Assembly (NCBI GenBank): GCA_010093685.1
Contig: MU006220.1
Coordinates: 1,609,360 to 1,673,359, forward strand
Direction of reading: 5' to 3'
Length of the DNA stretch: 64,000 bases
Source: Ophiobolus disseminans
Lineage: Eukaryota; Ascomycota; Dothideomycetes; Pleosporales; Phaeosphaeriaceae
Shown here: positions 39,360-50,720 of the stretch, one piece after another
How positions within the stretch are numbered: the stretch's first letter is position 1
Layout of the letters: each line of letters starts with the position of its first letter
The notes under the pieces: generated by a model
The model's input: only the letters and a program-made list of their open reading frames with translations
Database searches by the model: none
Told to the model about the DNA's origin: nothing
Program-made: the position numbers and the translations under genes

Positions 39360-42003
39360 ATGTCCGGGCATAGTCTCGCACATGCCATAGAGCTCCTTGA
39401 TGACGACGTTGATCCCGCGGGCGACGTCACAAACGAAGTCAATGTACAACGATATGGTATGTCACAATCTCGTAGGGTGACCTTAGTTCAGCACGACTGA
39501 CAAAGCTCAAGATTCTGAAGAACTTGAAGATGACGACACGTCCATCAACGAGGACGATTACGAGGGAGTTTCATTCTCAGAACACGTTCCACCTGAGTTC
39601 ATTGCGCCACTTGAAGAGTTTGAGCTCCCTAAGTTCGAACTTCAAGGCGGGGATATTTTTCCCGGCGACGTCTTAGAACTGCACGACCATACCGAGCGCA
39701 ATCTCGGTTACCTTTTCTCTGGCGACTTCTTACTTGTCCGGAGCATTGTCGAAAATGTCAAGACCGAGGAAGTCATCTTACGAGGATATCGCCTGCGCCG
39801 CTGCGCCTACCTCCAACCCTTGTTTGATCGTGAGTAATGCTCGCCCATACACTGGATACATTGCTGACTTAAGCGTAGGGAGGTTCAACGATCTGTTCAT
39901 GCTTATTGAAGTAAGCGAGCACGACCCGAAGCCACGATTTGTCCAAGGTTTGGAAGATGTGTCTCCTACGGAGGTCATTCAAAAGCGCCGATGCGTGTTC
40001 ACGCACCTCGATCACGAACTCATGAACGTGAGCCACACAAACAAGTTCGCGCCTGCACGGGTAACAAAAGAAGACAAGTTAAAGGAGTGGATCTTTGAGC
40101 ACGGCACGCTCATCTGCCGATGGGTACATGTAGTAGAGCTACATCCGACAGGGCAGTCATGTGGTGGAGAGGCACGACGCATGTACAAGCGCGAGGCAAC
40201 TAGCTTCACGAACAACGAGTCCTTGACTCAGCCTTTGGTAAAAACCCAGTCCGACCCAGCCTCTGGCCCTCTGCACAACAGGAAACGCGTACAGTCGGAT
40301 GAAGACGTTATTTTTTGTCCCGCAAAGCGTCATCAGCGCCTTCCCGAGAAAACCAATATGATGAGTCTCGGCGACGGATTTTGCGGTGCTGGCGGTGTTT
40401 CACAGGGCGCTCGAGAAGCAGGCTATAAGATCGCGTGGGGTCTTGAAAATGAAGCGTATGCTATGGCTGCGTACAAAAAAAACTTTCCAGAGGCTATGCA
40501 TCTAGAAATGGATGCCCACGATTTCCCAGATATAGCGAAACGCTGCACACAAGGTTGTGACCACCTCCACATGAGCTGTCCATGCTGCTTTTGGAGCGAA
40601 GCCCAGTAAGTTTCGAGTCTAGACTTCTGGACTTCCTGCTGACACAAACTCCATAGCACCAGTGATGGCAAGAATGACGAGAAGAATATGATGACACTTT
40701 ACACCGTCGAGGCTTGGCTAAAAGCCTTGAAACCCAAAGCCTTCAGCCTTGAGCAAGCTCCCGGCCTGCTCAAACTAGCGAAGCACAGAGTGTATTTCAG
40801 AAAGCTTATCAATGACATCCTGTCAAGGGGATATGCCGTGCGTTGGAAGATACAAGACCAAGCCTGGTTCGGCATCCCACAGCATAGACGACGTCTTGTC
40901 TTCATTGGCGTTAAGTAATTGGCTCTTTTCATGCCCTTTGCTTCAGACTAACGCTTATTAGGATCGGCATTCCTCTGCCTCCGTTCCCAGCTCCTATATA
41001 TGGTCCACCAAAGAGTGGTTTGAAGCGCTACGTCACGATTGAGGACTCCCTCAAGGTCATCGAACGCCAGGCTATGAGCTTTCGAACTGATATCTATCAC
41101 CAGCCATTATTTGAGAAGCGATTGGACCTGCCATCGATTGATCCTCATGTTAATCTGGCCAAATGTGTTACAACGTCTGGTGGCGACAACGTACACTACT
41201 CTGGCAAGCGAGCTAACACGGTACGAGAACTCGCGTCTTTCCAAGGACTCCCACCGGATTTTAAGTTCGCTGGCTCGGTCACAGAAGCCAAAAAGCAATG
41301 TGGCAATACCTGGCCTGCCAAAGCTAACAAAGTGTACTTCGCCCTGTGGGCGGCGCACAGAGAGGCTTTCGACAACGGATTGATCAACGCGGAAGACGAG
41401 ATACTGGACTTGTATGCTTTTCTAGAAGCGAAAGGCGTTGATATCCCAAAGCCACCAGTCATCGATGTCGATATGTTCGATACACCTCACAGGTCTGGCT
41501 TTCATGAGCCAGCGTACCGATACCTATGCCACATCGAGAAGACCGTGAAGCCGAACTACCCACTTCAGCTTTGGGGCCAACGCAAAGAAATCGATCGATT
41601 GCCTCGGCACATCAGACAAGGCAAACCTATACCATCCAGACGTGGAAAGAGTAGGCCAACTGATGAAGACAATGGCGAGGGTTCGAGTTCGGGCAGGGCT
41701 GCACATCGAGGCATACCCAGCAGACCACGTAACATGAACTTGAACGGTGAAGCTGTCCCAACTAAGTCATCGCCTTTCGTCCAGAAGCGAGCCTCGCAGT
41801 CCTCTCGGCCTCGTCACCGCGCTAGTAACTCTTTTGAGCCGATGAACCTTCTAAATGGACTGATCGGAGATGAAGTTGAGGATGACATCCGCCCGACCAT
41901 CGAGCGCCCGCCTCGGCAGCTTCCTCGCAAAGGTAGCGTTGTTGAAGATGCCATAGAGTTGCCTAGTGACAGCGACGACGAGTACGAGGCTGATAGCGAT
42001 TGA
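39360..42003 (+). CDS. C5 DNA methyltransferase, RID-like
   Basis: Five exons (39360-39456, 39512-39829, 39879-40605, 40657-40914, 40962-42003) with 47-55 bp introns give at least 813 aa. The true start is probably upstream. Residues about 80-210 form a BAH-like module before the catalytic domain. Methyltransferase motifs: I DGFCGAGGVSQGAREAG (about 303), IV SCPCCFWSEAH with catalytic Cys (about 373), VI FSLEQAPGLL, VIII PQHRRRLVFIGVK, IX/X LASFQGLPPDFKFAG and QCGNTWPAKANKVYFALWA. EQA in place of ENV fits the RID/Masc1 class, implicated in RIP and de novo methylation. PCC instead of PCQ in motif IV and GNTWPAK instead of GNAVPP are unusual. The last 200 residues are basic, Ser-rich and disordered, ending very acidic. 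Confidence 0.87.
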
Positions 42004-42512
42004 GCAGTGGCTTCCATATCAGATCTTGCTTGCTTTGGTACAACATGATCGTTGCGCAGAGACAGTGGTCCGTCAATTTTGAGTCTCTATCGTCGCTGTG
42101 TTCACTACGACATTTCATGCCCAGGATGCGGTTTTGCGCAGCTGCGCCCTTTCAACCGCTTTGATTATGGAGCGTCCCCCTCTCACGATGGAGATTTGTA
42201 TTATACATATTATGGACTGGCAGAGCAGATTGGAGTCTGCATCAACGGCAACTGCAGAAGGAGCACACAGCTACTTCCGTAAGATGCACTATGCATTAGC
42301 ACGAAGCTGAAAGTCTGAGGACGAGCTATGCATAGAAAGGAGAGCATTATGTGTTCTAGCAACGAAGTCTGGACCATATGTAGGAAGTGCTCCTTCTTCT
42401 CTTCTCTCTTATGTGTATGACCTACATAACGCCTTCCTATGCTAACAATATAGAAGACATGATATACAATGCAAACATGTAGTTATTTATCCGTGACACA
42501 TCTTTCGCACCC
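42004..42512. other. Convergent 3' region
   Basis: About 500 bp between the stops of the methyltransferase (+) and the 2EXR-like gene (-). Frames 42052-42282 and 42098-42310 have no domain. Confidence 0.4.
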
Positions 42513-43406
42513 TCAAACCACCACATCCTCCACCCCATCCCCCATCCCAACCCCCTCACCCTCTAATCCCTCCAACTCTCCCAACGCGTCCCTAATCCCA
42601 ATCTCCGTCCTCGCAACAAGCACCTGCCCCACAATCCACACCAACCAGCCCTTTGCCAAAACGTCTTTCTCAACGCTAAGTCGGAAGCACACGTCTTCGA
42701 AATCGAATCCCAGCGCTATGGTCTTGGTATGCAGTGCGGCTAGCGCGTCGAGAAAACGCGGAGATGAAGATGCAGCGAGGAAGCCTCTGAGATATGTCTT
42801 AACATCCATCCCCCCCTCCTCCATTCCATCCCCACCGCCCATCCCACCCAACCCAGCACATCCATCCTGAGTAGCATGTGCCCGCGAATCCCCCGCAATG
42901 CGCAAGGCGATGAGACTCGACTTGACGGCGCCGAGCACGAAGGATAGGTTCTGGATGTAGCGCTCCGCTCCTGTGCGCGGGCCGGCGTATACGAGATCAA
43001 TTTCCAGTCGTCTCACCAGCGCTAAATCTTTCAATTGTAAGGGTGGTTCGAAGGCGCCGGATCCATCCTCTTCCTCATCCTCCACTTCCTCTTCCCCACC
43101 AACATCCACATTCACACCCACACCCACGTCCACATCCACATCCCCACCCTCTCCCCAGCCAACATTCCGACGCACCGGCGGCATCGCACTCAAACTAAAA
43201 ACATTCATCCCGAAAAACACGTGCCGCGCTTCGGTGTTGATTTGCTTGTTTACGCGTAGGATGGCCGTGTGGATGTTGTAGAGGGGTTTTTCAGGGGATG
43301 ACTGGCGTGCGGTGGGCCCTTTTAGGGAGTGAGGGGAGGTGAGGAGGGGGGTGTAGATGCGCAGGCGGATGTCGGGGGGGAGGGTGAGGAGGGAGGGGGG
43401 TGGCAT
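42513..43406 (-). CDS. 2EXR/F-box-like protein with acidic GV-rich insert
   Basis: Start taken at the first ATG, 43406; the frame extends upstream only to a non-ATG codon. It gives 297 aa. The N-terminus PPSLLTLPPDIRLRIYTPLL is the hydrophobic motif of fungal 2EXR/F-box-like proteins. The next conserved-looking segments are IHTAILRVNKQINTEARHVF and LKDLALVRRLEIDLVYAG. Between them lies a low-complexity DVDVDVGVGVNVDV stretch followed by Glu/Asp (about residues 85-115), from simple GT/GA repeats in DNA. Such proteins are numerous and mostly unstudied in Dothideomycetes. Confidence 0.75.
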   Translation of the reverse strand: MPPPSLLTLPPDIRLRIYTPLLTSPHSLKGPTARQSSPEKPLYNIHTAILRVNKQINTEARHVFFGMNVFSLSAMPPVRRNVGWGEGGDVDVDVGVGVNVDVGGEEEVEDEEEDGSGAFEPPLQLKDLALVRRLEIDLVYAGPRTGAERYIQNLSFVLGAVKSSLIALRIAGDSRAHATQDGCAGLGGMGGGDGMEEGGMDVKTYLRGFLAASSSPRFLDALAALHTKTIALGFDFEDVCFRLSVEKDVLAKGWLVWIVGQVLVARTEIGIRDALGELEGLEGEGVGMGDGVEDVVV

Positions 43407-43518
43407 TTTGGGAGAGGATTGGTGGTGGTGGCTTGATGGTGGTAGGTGGTAGTGGTAGGGTTTGTTTGGCTGTAGTTGGGGGTGGTGGTAGTGGGGAGAT
43501 TGGAGTCGATGGTCGTTT

Positions 43519-43720
43519 GTTGTATTCGAGTCCAATTGGATATTGATGTGGAGTGGTTGGTTGTACTGTTCGACGCTGAGTAGATCTGACGGTGGAGCTC
43601 GGTTGCCGAGATTGTTGGTTGTATTCGAGCCGAATTGGACGTTGATATGAAGTGGTAGTTCTCCTTGCTCGATGTTGAGTAAATCTTCCAGTCGAATTCG
43701 ATTGTCGTGGTTGCTGCTAC
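43519..43720. repeat. Two-copy 100 bp tandem repeat upstream of the 2EXR gene
   Basis: GTATTCGAGTCCAATTGGA at about 43522 recurs as GTATTCGAGCCGAATTGGA at 43621, with TTGATRTGRAGTGGT following in both. Similarity continues to a GAKGYTGAGTA word about 50 bp later. It lies in the presumed 5' region of the - strand gene starting at 43406, so length changes could affect its leader. Confidence 0.6.
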
Positions 43721-46294
43721 CGGTCCAAAGCCGTGATATGTAAGTACCAAATCTTCAATGCAAAATCATTCAAGACCGAAAAAAGCAACAGCAACTTCGT
43801 CTCGAATGCCTCAAAATCAGATGAAAAAAATTGCCAGCCACAAGAGGCTGAACAACCCCCATTATATCCCTCCCACGCCCCCAAATTTTCAGCCTCCCAA
43901 CCCATGACCCAAAACGCACGCTCGTCTGCCATTCCCACGACCACGCCTCAATATGTGTGACTCGCGACACCTAGCCCATACAGCCACGGTATGTGCGGCC
44001 GAACAGAAGGGCCGAACACCAAACGTGCCATCGAACGCATGGCCGGCGATCGTGAAAGTCCACACCCATGTGCATGCTAGCGGGATGTTGGGGTGTCGCG
44101 GAAGGCTTCCGAGCGTTGGGTGTGGCGCACGAGTCGCGATGGCGCACGGCTAGAAGGGCGTTTGGAAACGCTGGAACGTTGCTAAGGCTTTGTTTCTGGC
44201 GATGGGATTGTTGGGTGGAGACGGCCACGAGCGAGTGCTCCACATCGTGATCGTGGTGTGAGTGGTATGGAAGGGCTAGTGAACTCGGTGTTGACGAGGT
44301 AGGGTGGAATTTTTCTTGCATCGGGCAACTTCGCCAAAGGAAAGCACACATGTGTACTACACTACATGGACGAAATCTTCCTTGCCGCAACGCAGCCACA
44401 CATCATGGTCAAACGTCCAGCGCGCCACGGCGTCTAACGGGTAACGCACGTGGTCGGATGCGGTTTAGATGTCGATCGCTTGCTAAGGCTTGAAGCGGAA
44501 AGATGTAACGAGTCTGTTTGAACATCAGGTTCTGAACGAACATGCATGTCTGGACTGTTAACGTTTCGCCAGATATCGTTCGTCTAATCCCCTGCGCTGC
44601 GCTGTGCTTCATCGCGAAACTCATTTCAAAAGTCCATCTCACCATCATCGAACGACCCCTTTGCTGTCCCAATCCATCGGATATCCAACATCATGCGCGG
44701 AAACATACAACCGCGGAACTGCGCCGTATGACATTTCCGTGCCCCCGGAGTCGCCTCCGCATGGCATCTAATCTGCCAAACGGTCCGATCGTGAAAAGTC
44801 GGGACGTACGTCGAGGAAGGCATGCCGACATATAGCTCCGCCGCATGCTTAGGAGGCTGCAGAAGGAAAAAACACAGTGCTGGGGATAGTGCTTGGCTTT
44901 ATGGGAGCGGTGAGGATAGAGTGTGTGACTGGTGGGTGGGCTGGGGTAGGTATGATGGGAGCGGAAATTTCACATGACCGAATGTCAGATACAGAGCCTC
45001 CGCTGCGTCCAACGCCGCTACTCTGGCAAACCACCGACTCGAAAGTAGTATCCAGCGTTTTTGGGGGGCGCACAACGATCACAGCTAACAGAGCAAGAAG
45101 TGTAGCAAAAACGTCACATGCTCGCACAGTGCTAAATGTCAGCGCAGGCGTACTATCTGCTGAGAAACAATACTCCAGCTCCAAGAAAAGACAGCAGACC
45201 CCCATCCGTTCCCTCGAACACTCATACGCGTGGTGAGTGTGCATGTGTACTCAAGCCAAGAGCCGTTCCATTCTTCGCCCAACTCCCTCTTCCACCAAAA
45301 CCTCCCCATCACCAGACCCCTCCATCTTTCCTCCCCAAGACGCGAAACGCGCATATATTCCCATGCATAACTCTAAACGCTCTCAAACGCCCCCAACACA
45401 CATTCCAGAGACATCTCAGACGTACCAGCTTAATATGCGCCCACGCTTTCGTAACCTTAAGCCTGAGAACCCCCTCGTCCACAGCATAGATCCCATTCTA
45501 TTTCTCCACTCCGTCTTCAAAGGGCCCGATGCATACAGTCTGTGCAGTATATTCGTGCATAGCTAGGAACGTGTATATTATCTTATACTACTCTTCTCAG
45601 CGCATCTAGAAGTGTTCCAGGCATATGCATGACTACACATGCGCACGGGCTGTAGTTGCATTGCTTTGAGTTTAAGACATGGAATATACCCTGTCCGAAG
45701 AGGAAAGACGTTGAGTGTACTCTTCCCCAACTCCAAAGTCCTCATCCAACCAGTCTTCGCACGCAATCTAGCTTTCCTCCGTCTAGATCGAAACGATGCG
45801 TAGACAAAACGGGGAGGGTGAAAACATACCTTCATCTCCACTCTGATAACTCGGTGCACCAAGTCATTGCGGTACATGCTTCCTCCGGCGAATCCCCGGG
45901 CCTCGCACGGAGAGGAAAGGCTAGCATGGTTATTATACCCAAGTCTCAGCTAACCACGTGAATGTTTAACATTTTCTATGACTGGAACGAAAAGAATGGA
46001 TTCGTCAAGGGTCGAAAGGATATTTCTACGGTCGTCCAGATGCTATAAACCCACTACTTCGTTTCTAATCGCTGTATCCGAAGCAAGCAGCATGGTGTCT
46101 GAATGCCTCGCGGGGGTCCGTAAAGTCGTAAAATCGTCCTCATCGCATCGCATGTCATCTCGTATCCGTACACATACATTCCCCACCACAGACACAAAAC
46201 TTTGAATCGCAAAGAAGACAAGCTCGAAGCATGAAACAAAGAATACCAAAAGAAAAACTATCCATACACCCTCCCCCTCCATTCCGTCCACCCC
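43721..46294. other. 2.6 kb gene-poor region
   Basis: Many short frames on both strands (for example 43971-44399 -, 44849-45244 -, 45139-45489), none with a domain, signal peptide or sensible splicing. The 44849-45244 frame has one hydrophobic stretch (VFATLLALLAVIVV) but poor composition elsewhere. I see no gene I can defend. An unannotated RNA gene cannot be excluded. Confidence 0.35.
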
Positions 46295-48116
46295 TCAATA
46301 ATCCCGTCTTTTCCGATGCCTCCTCGACGCCACAGGCGACCCATCGCCCTCCGACTCGGAGCTGAAATAATCGTATTCATCGTCGCGACCGCGCTCGTAT
46401 CCGCGATCAGGGCGGTCGTGCCTATCGCTGCGGTCGTGTCTGTCCCTGCGATCATCTGTCCTGCGATCTTCGACCCTGCGATCATCTACCCTTCGGTCTT
46501 CGCCCCTACGGTCCTCTGGCCCGCGCGACTTTGATCGAAAGCGATCGATCACGCTCCTGCTTCTAGCGCGGAGGCCGCGGGGAGGCGAGCGGTCGCGGCT
46601 GCGGTCGTCGCGACGTGTACGGGAGCGAGATCGGGAGCGGGATCGCGAACGGGATGAGGGACCTCTGCTCCTGTGATGGTGTCAGCTTCCTTGAACAGAG
46701 GACTTCTTAAGAAACCTACTTGGACCGTCGTTCCGCCAACGTCTTCGCGCCCAAAGCGCCCGCCGCCGCACCTGCAATCGTCGTCAACTTAGAACGCCCA
46801 ACCTTATTCCCCGCAAAGCCTCCCACCAACGCACCACCTAGACTCGCGGCCAGCCCGCCCTCGCGCAGGAATCCGTCGTCGAACCTTTCTCGCATTTTAG
46901 TCATGCGCGAAGAATCTCGACGGGGGTTGCGGTCGTTTTCTTTGCGGGACGAGGACTGGGTGTCTGCAGACCTTGCTCTGTGCCGGTGTTCGCGGCGGGG
47001 CTTGGTGCTGCCGCGGCGGCTGGGCGGCTGGTTGTGCTCGTCGTAGGCGGTCATGCGCTGATCGGCGCCGGGCGGGATGTATGTCGGGTAGGGCGGGTTT
47101 GCGGGCTGCGAGTTGGAGCGCTGGCGGTTGAAGGGCGGTGGGGAGGGTTGGTAGCCACCGGCGTTCGAGGTGTAGTCGGATGGGTTGTAAGGACTGTAGG
47201 GCGCGTTTGTTCCTACTGGGGGTGCGGGAATGTGTGAGTTCACTGGAGGGGAGGGCGCATAGCCCGGACCCGGTGCATAGCGCGCTGCTGCGGCAGAGCT
47301 ATGCGGGGGTGCTGTTGCTGGCTTAGGGGTGTTAGTGAGGGGGCGTGAGAACAGGGCCGCCAGTGGCGGTTCAGTAGACGGAGAGAAAGCGGCTGAAAGA
47401 GGAGTGCCTTGGCGGAGGAAGCTGTAAAAAGGAGGCTGAGGGGAGAGAGGCGTCGGCAGATTCGAAGGTGGTCGGCTCATCATCATCGGTGGACGGCTCA
47501 TGGGAGAGACATTCACCGGCGAGGAAAAGGCGGCCATGGTCGGCACTGTCGCGCTGCGGGAGAGGAAGAAATCGTTGTTTACCTGAGGCGGGTAGCCATA
47601 GGGCTGGCCGGCGGAAGACGGCCGATAGTCGCCCTGTGGTTGCCCGGAAGCATAGTCCTGTGGGTTGTACGGCCTGTACTCGGATGACGGCGGGGGAGGG
47701 AAGTAGGGTCCTCCCTGCTCTGCTTGGGCCATGTCTCTGTTGTCGCTGGATTCACCGTCAAAGTGTTCGCTGCGCCGGTCGTCCCTTCCGCGGCTCAGGC
47801 TTCTGCTAGAAGGCCGTCCCGCGCTCTTTGCTCGACGGCTGCGATCGCTTCGTCGTCGGTCGCGGTCGTGTTCGTAGTCGCTATCGTCGGATGCGCTGTC
47901 CGAGTAGTCGCTGTGGGCGCTGCGGTCTCGTCGCGAGCTGCGCTTGCTGGATCTTTGCTCACTACTATGTCGCTTCTTGTCTTTCTTTGCGTCGCGGTCC
48001 TTTTTGATCTTCTTCTTCTCGGCCGGGGTGAAGAAGCCGCCTGGGATTTTCTCGAAGAACTTGTCGGGAATCTGCTCTGCGCCGTAATCGATGGCTTTGA
48101 GTGCTAGGACTGACAT
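46295..48116 (-). CDS. RS-rich protein with glycine-zipper segment
   Basis: 590 aa from exons 48116-46720 and 46670-46295 (49 bp intron). The N-terminus (MSVLALKAIDYGAEQIPDKF) is conserved-looking. Next come a Lys-rich helix, an Arg/Ser/Asp region (about 45-125) and a long Pro/Tyr/Ser disordered middle (about 130-390). A glycine-zipper-like hydrophobic hairpin follows (GGLAASLGGALVGGFAGNKV, AAGALGAKTLAERR, about 425-465). The second exon is almost pure RS then DRR/DRH repeats (about 46380-46540). RS and DR repeats suggest nuclear or condensate roles, while the zipper suggests membrane or amyloid contact. The function is unknown. Confidence 0.78.
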
Positions 48117-49551
48117 CGTTCAGAGGGGCACACGCCAGAATCCGGATGGTGTGGCTCGTGTGGAATGACGTATGGTTTGGTGGCGAGGCGGCGCTGTGAT
48201 TGGAGCGCAACGACTTCAGCTGCAGCGCAAGGCTCTGGATGAGGATAGCGTGTAGGGAAAGGCTGCGAGTGTGGTTCGGATAAGGCTCCGAGGTGGGTAG
48301 TCTATCTGTAGATAATATCGTGTGCTGGTGAAGTGTTGTGTTAGCCGGGGATGGTTTGCGACAGCGGAATGCAAGAGGTATATGTGCGGGAGTGGCGAGT
48401 GACCTCAGACGAGAGCTGGGAAGGAAGCAATTATGCCTTTGGCTCCTACGCTTAGTACCACGATATTATGATTTGACGCATCGTGTACAACATGACATCA
48501 TAGCAGCTGCGACTCGGGCATGCGCCAGATCTCGCTTGGCCCTACTGGAGCCGCATGGCAAGGCTTCCCCACGTTACAGCCATCTGCCGCGCAGAGTCTT
48601 CCTTGCGAAAAAGCATATTTCTATGTGATAAGAAGGCGAACACAAGCCGCACCGAAGTCTCGAACTCAGCTTGAGTCCGAATCATACTGGCCGTTTCCGT
48701 CCCTCACAGAGCCATGCCGACAACGCCCAGCCCCCAGCCATCTCCGAGATGACCTCGTGCCCACCTGCATATGCCATCGACACTCGCACCTCAGAATTAT
48801 CGATGCCCATCCCCAGCACCCGGACCGCTCATTGTCACCGCAGCCAATGCCTTGAAGTGTAACGCCTGACCAATGCCCTTTGCCTAATACCCGACCAACC
48901 CTAGCCGAAACACAAAAGCAATGCAGGGTAAGGGGTAGTCTTACTGCCCGGGCCGCAGCCTATCGTGAGAAATTCCCCACAGATGCGTTGGCAAGACGAC
49001 AAGCTAGCTCCGAGACACCCGCTATGACGACATGTTCAAGACGCTGACCGCCCAAGCTGCTCACCGCCATCGTCGTCGGCTAAGACATGGAGGCATTATG
49101 CTTGGACGTGCGCTGAGTTGTGATGTGTGTTAGGTGATATTTGGCATGGAGTAGGGTTGTTTGTGAAGTTGCAAAGCAAGGCGCGGTTTGTGTGACGAGA
49201 CGTGTCATGGGGAGGACTTGGACGGAATGGAGATTTTTCGTCATGTAGGAGATCTCACGGCGCTGTTGGCGAGTATTGTGTTGTGTGGCTGACGGTGATC
49301 CTCGAGGATCTAGTGTGGTCTACTAAAAGCATACATAAATTTAGTGGGAGTTTGAATCCGATCATCCAAATGAGTACCAAGGGCTGTGCCGATGGAGATG
49401 ACCTCGCCAACGCCAGATGGAAGTGGACGTGCAGAAGAACACGGTGGTGACTGACGAAGTGGGTATCAATATCTAGTCATCGCTTCCTCCTCTACCTCGC
49501 TGACAAGCAATGTTGCAATCCGTGGGGCAAAACTTCAAGATTTCCCAATCC
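48117..49551. other. 1.4 kb intergenic region, no gene recognised
   Basis: Short frames (48338-48628, 48520-48855, 49202-49450) have no domains and mixed composition. It separates the 5' end of the RS-rich gene from the 3' end of the PIP-kinase-like gene. Confidence 0.4.
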
Positions 49552-50720
49552 TTAGACATCCATGCTATTTGGTGTCGGGCTGCGGACGTCTCCAGATGGT
49601 GTTCCAGCGCTGTCGGGCACCTCCACCATGTCGTCCACCATGCCGAGAAACCTCTGCCTGTACTCATCACTCGTGGTGGTGATGCTCATTGGACCGTGAT
49701 CCTTGCCCCATTTCAGCGCGTTGAACAGCTTCACCAAGCCTGTGAGAGTCTGCGCCTGCAGAGCGTCCTTTGCCCAGAAGAAGTCGAGGATGATGGCTCG
49801 GTAGATCCACTTCCCATCGCTAGACACCACACCGTTGCGCCACGACGGGCCCCGTCCGGGAGGTGTTTGTACGTCCTCCAGATCGGCCGGGTAACGCACC
49901 AAGAAGAGGGAGTAGTCCACGGCATTGCTATTTTGAAGGATCTTTGAATCGCGAGACAGCTGCGCAACGAGCTCCTCCTTCTCATCGATTGTAACTCGTA
50001 TCTTGTCGGGAAAGTCGTCGATGAGACGCTCTTTGACGCTCTCAGGGGCCAGTCTGCCACCGGCAACATCTCGCTCGGGATAGAAATAGTCGTTCGGCTT
50101 GAGGTCGTACGTCTCCCACTGGTCCTGGTGATGCTTTGCACAGGCAGATTTTCCGTACAAAATGTTTTCCATGACAATGTGGTGACTTGGTGCGGTACCG
50201 ATCAAAGCGCCCATCGTTGTACTAGGACTCCAAAGAAGGTCGGTGATGCGGACCAGGAGAGAGTCTTGGTTGTATTCCATGTGCTCTACATATGGCTCGA
50301 GGAGGCGGTCGCGGAAGAACTTTTGCTCAAAGGCTCGAGGCAGCGATTTGATGAGGAATTTCGAGTTTGGAGTGGTGAAGAACGTCTAGAAGTGTTAGAG
50401 ATATATCCGCCTGCTTGCAAACGTGAACATACCGATCCAGAGTATCCCAAGTCACCGATCGCAACCAGATCCGTTCGCTTGCGTTTGCTCGGACTTCGAA
50501 AGCTCTCCGTGTACTCCTCCTCTTCGATATGCCATATCTCGTTCCGTAGCTTCTTAAACAGTCGTGCGCGATATCTTGCAAGCGCGAGGTTGAAGAAGGC
50601 GAAGAAGGCAATGATGCGCGCGAGTAGGCCGGGGCGTGCCTCATCATCTGTAGGCGCGGAATCGGACCGGAAGATAGCACGTAGAATCGACGTGCTGATC
50701 AGACGGTCGCGGAAACCCAT
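49552..50720 (-). CDS. Divergent phosphatidylinositol phosphate kinase-like protein
   Basis: 373 aa from exons 50720-50433 and 50385-49552 (47 bp intron). The PIPK fold is visible: Gly-rich strand AIGDLGYSGSTFFTTPN with Lys in KFLIKSLPR (about 108), YNQDSLLVRITDLLW, HIVMENIL, catalytic-loop YDLKPNDYF (usually DLKGS), VDYSLFLVRYP and metal-binding AIILDFFWAKDAL. A basic hydrophobic N-terminus (ARIIAFFAFFNLALARYRAR) could associate with membrane. It lacks the large N-terminal extensions of Mss4/Fab1. It belongs to a small PIPK-like set whose lipid substrate is unclear. Pro in place of the DLKG Gly questions full activity. Confidence 0.8.

Noticed and set aside
44849..45244. 131 aa - strand frame with one hydrophobic segment
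   Set aside because: Composition is mixed, there is no signal peptide or domain, and both flanks are gene-poor. Support is too weak to call a gene.
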